A stretch of 5,056 bases of DNA from Sulfuricurvum sp. (GTDB lineage Bacteria > Campylobacterota > Campylobacteria > Campylobacterales > Sulfurimonadaceae): assembly GCA_014764075.1 (NCBI GenBank), contig JACXUE010000095.1, forward strand, positions 1 through 5,056. The letters run 5' to 3'. Both the position numbers and the translations under genes were made by a program. Shown piece after piece: positions 4,630-5,056 of this stretch. Numbering within the stretch: the stretch's first letter is position 1; each line of letters begins with the position of its first letter. The notes beneath the pieces are model-generated. The model was not told the DNA's origin, did no database searches, and worked only from the letters and a program-made list of their open reading frames with translations.

Positions 4630-5056
4630 AAATAAATACGTTCGAAGATTTACTAGAGTTGGGGACGGAAAAAATACACGAACAAACCCATATTTCTCGC
4701 GATAAGATAGAGTTGGTTATGACTAAATCGTTTGCTGAAATCGGTAAGGTTCAGTTTATGGGATATATCTCTATTTTAGAACGGGAATATAGTATTGATT
4801 TGAGCGATCTTCGTCAGGAATACACTGAATTTTGCGACACCCATTCGACCTTGATGGAGCCGAAACAATCGGTTATTTTGCAAGCAACGTCGGATTCTAA
4901 GACTAAATGGACGATTGTTGGGGTTGTTGGCATTCTTTTACTAATGGGGGTGGGCTACTTTATACAAAATAAAATCTCCGTAATCCCGAGTGAAGAGGTG
5001 ATGAAGCTCACAACTCAAACGGCTGAAGTTGTTAAAGAGCTACCCGAAGCCAATGT
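4626..5056 (+). CDS. RodZ-like single-pass membrane protein, 3' end outside the window
   Basis: An open frame starts at ATG 4626 within an ATGA overlap with the rlmB stop, with GGAG (4614-4617) eight bases upstream, and is still open at the window edge (143 codons). Residues 6-70 are a charged, helical cytoplasmic domain. Its segments IHEQTHISRDKIELVM and FMGYISILEREYSIDLSDL follow the spacing of the RodZ-type helix-turn-helix domain (EETRI...IEALE..., then ARGFLRSYARxLGLDPxEL). One transmembrane helix follows at about 95-113 (WTIVGVVGILLLMGVGYFI), then a Thr/Glu-rich segment presumably in the periplasm. This cytoplasmic domain, helix, periplasm order is the RodZ layout, and RodZ anchors the MreB cytoskeleton. 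The family assignment is inference from pattern only. A similar 'putative membrane protein' sits here in C. jejuni (Cj0152c, from memory). Confidence 0.85.
   Translation, partial: MKINTFEDLLELGTEKIHEQTHISRDKIELVMTKSFAEIGKVQFMGYISILEREYSIDLSDLRQEYTEFCDTHSTLMEPKQSVILQATSDSKTKWTIVGVVGILLLMGVGYFIQNKISVIPSEEVMKLTTQTAEVVKELPEAN

Overview
The window looks like a chromosomal segment of a Campylobacterota (Epsilonproteobacteria) member, most likely a Sulfuricurvum/Sulfurimonas-type sulfur oxidiser. This rests on the gene order membrane protein - rsmE - rpmE - rsmI - rlmB - membrane-anchored protein, which I recall from Campylobacter jejuni (around Cj0157c-Cj0152c). It is also supported by protein style and by T/A-rich promoters with TATAAT-like -10 boxes and weak or absent -35 boxes. 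The genus is inference; no rRNA or other marker is present.

Layout. Bases 1-246 hold the 3' end of an unrecognised plus-strand gene. Bases 247-389 are non-coding and unusually rich in inverted repeats. Bases 390-1607 encode MoeA (molybdenum insertase) on the minus strand, convergent with the first gene. A divergent intergenic region (1608-1710) carries a moeA promoter and a dyad. From 1711 to the right edge, everything is on the plus strand and tightly packed: a four-helix membrane protein, rsmE (joined by an ATGA overlap), a promoter and structured leader, rpmE (zinc-type ribosomal protein L31), rsmI, rlmB, and a RodZ-like single-pass membrane protein that starts in an ATGA overlap with rlmB and runs off the window.

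Functionally the right-hand two thirds is a ribosome-maturation cluster. It holds two 16S rRNA methyltransferases (RsmE at U1498 and RsmI at C1402, E. coli numbering), a SpoU-family 23S 2'-O-methyltransferase (RlmB, G2251) and L31. It probably has two transcription entry points: one before the membrane protein and a stronger-looking one before rpmE. MoeA is a separate unit for molybdenum cofactor synthesis.

No mobile element, CRISPR array, tRNA or rRNA was seen, and I see no obviously new multi-gene system. The best leads for new biology are non-coding: the roughly 77-nt rpmE leader with two hairpins and a possible tertiary contact, the palindrome-rich 247-389 block, and the dyad next to the moeA promoter. 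The RodZ-like protein at the end of the ribosome cluster is the best protein-level lead.
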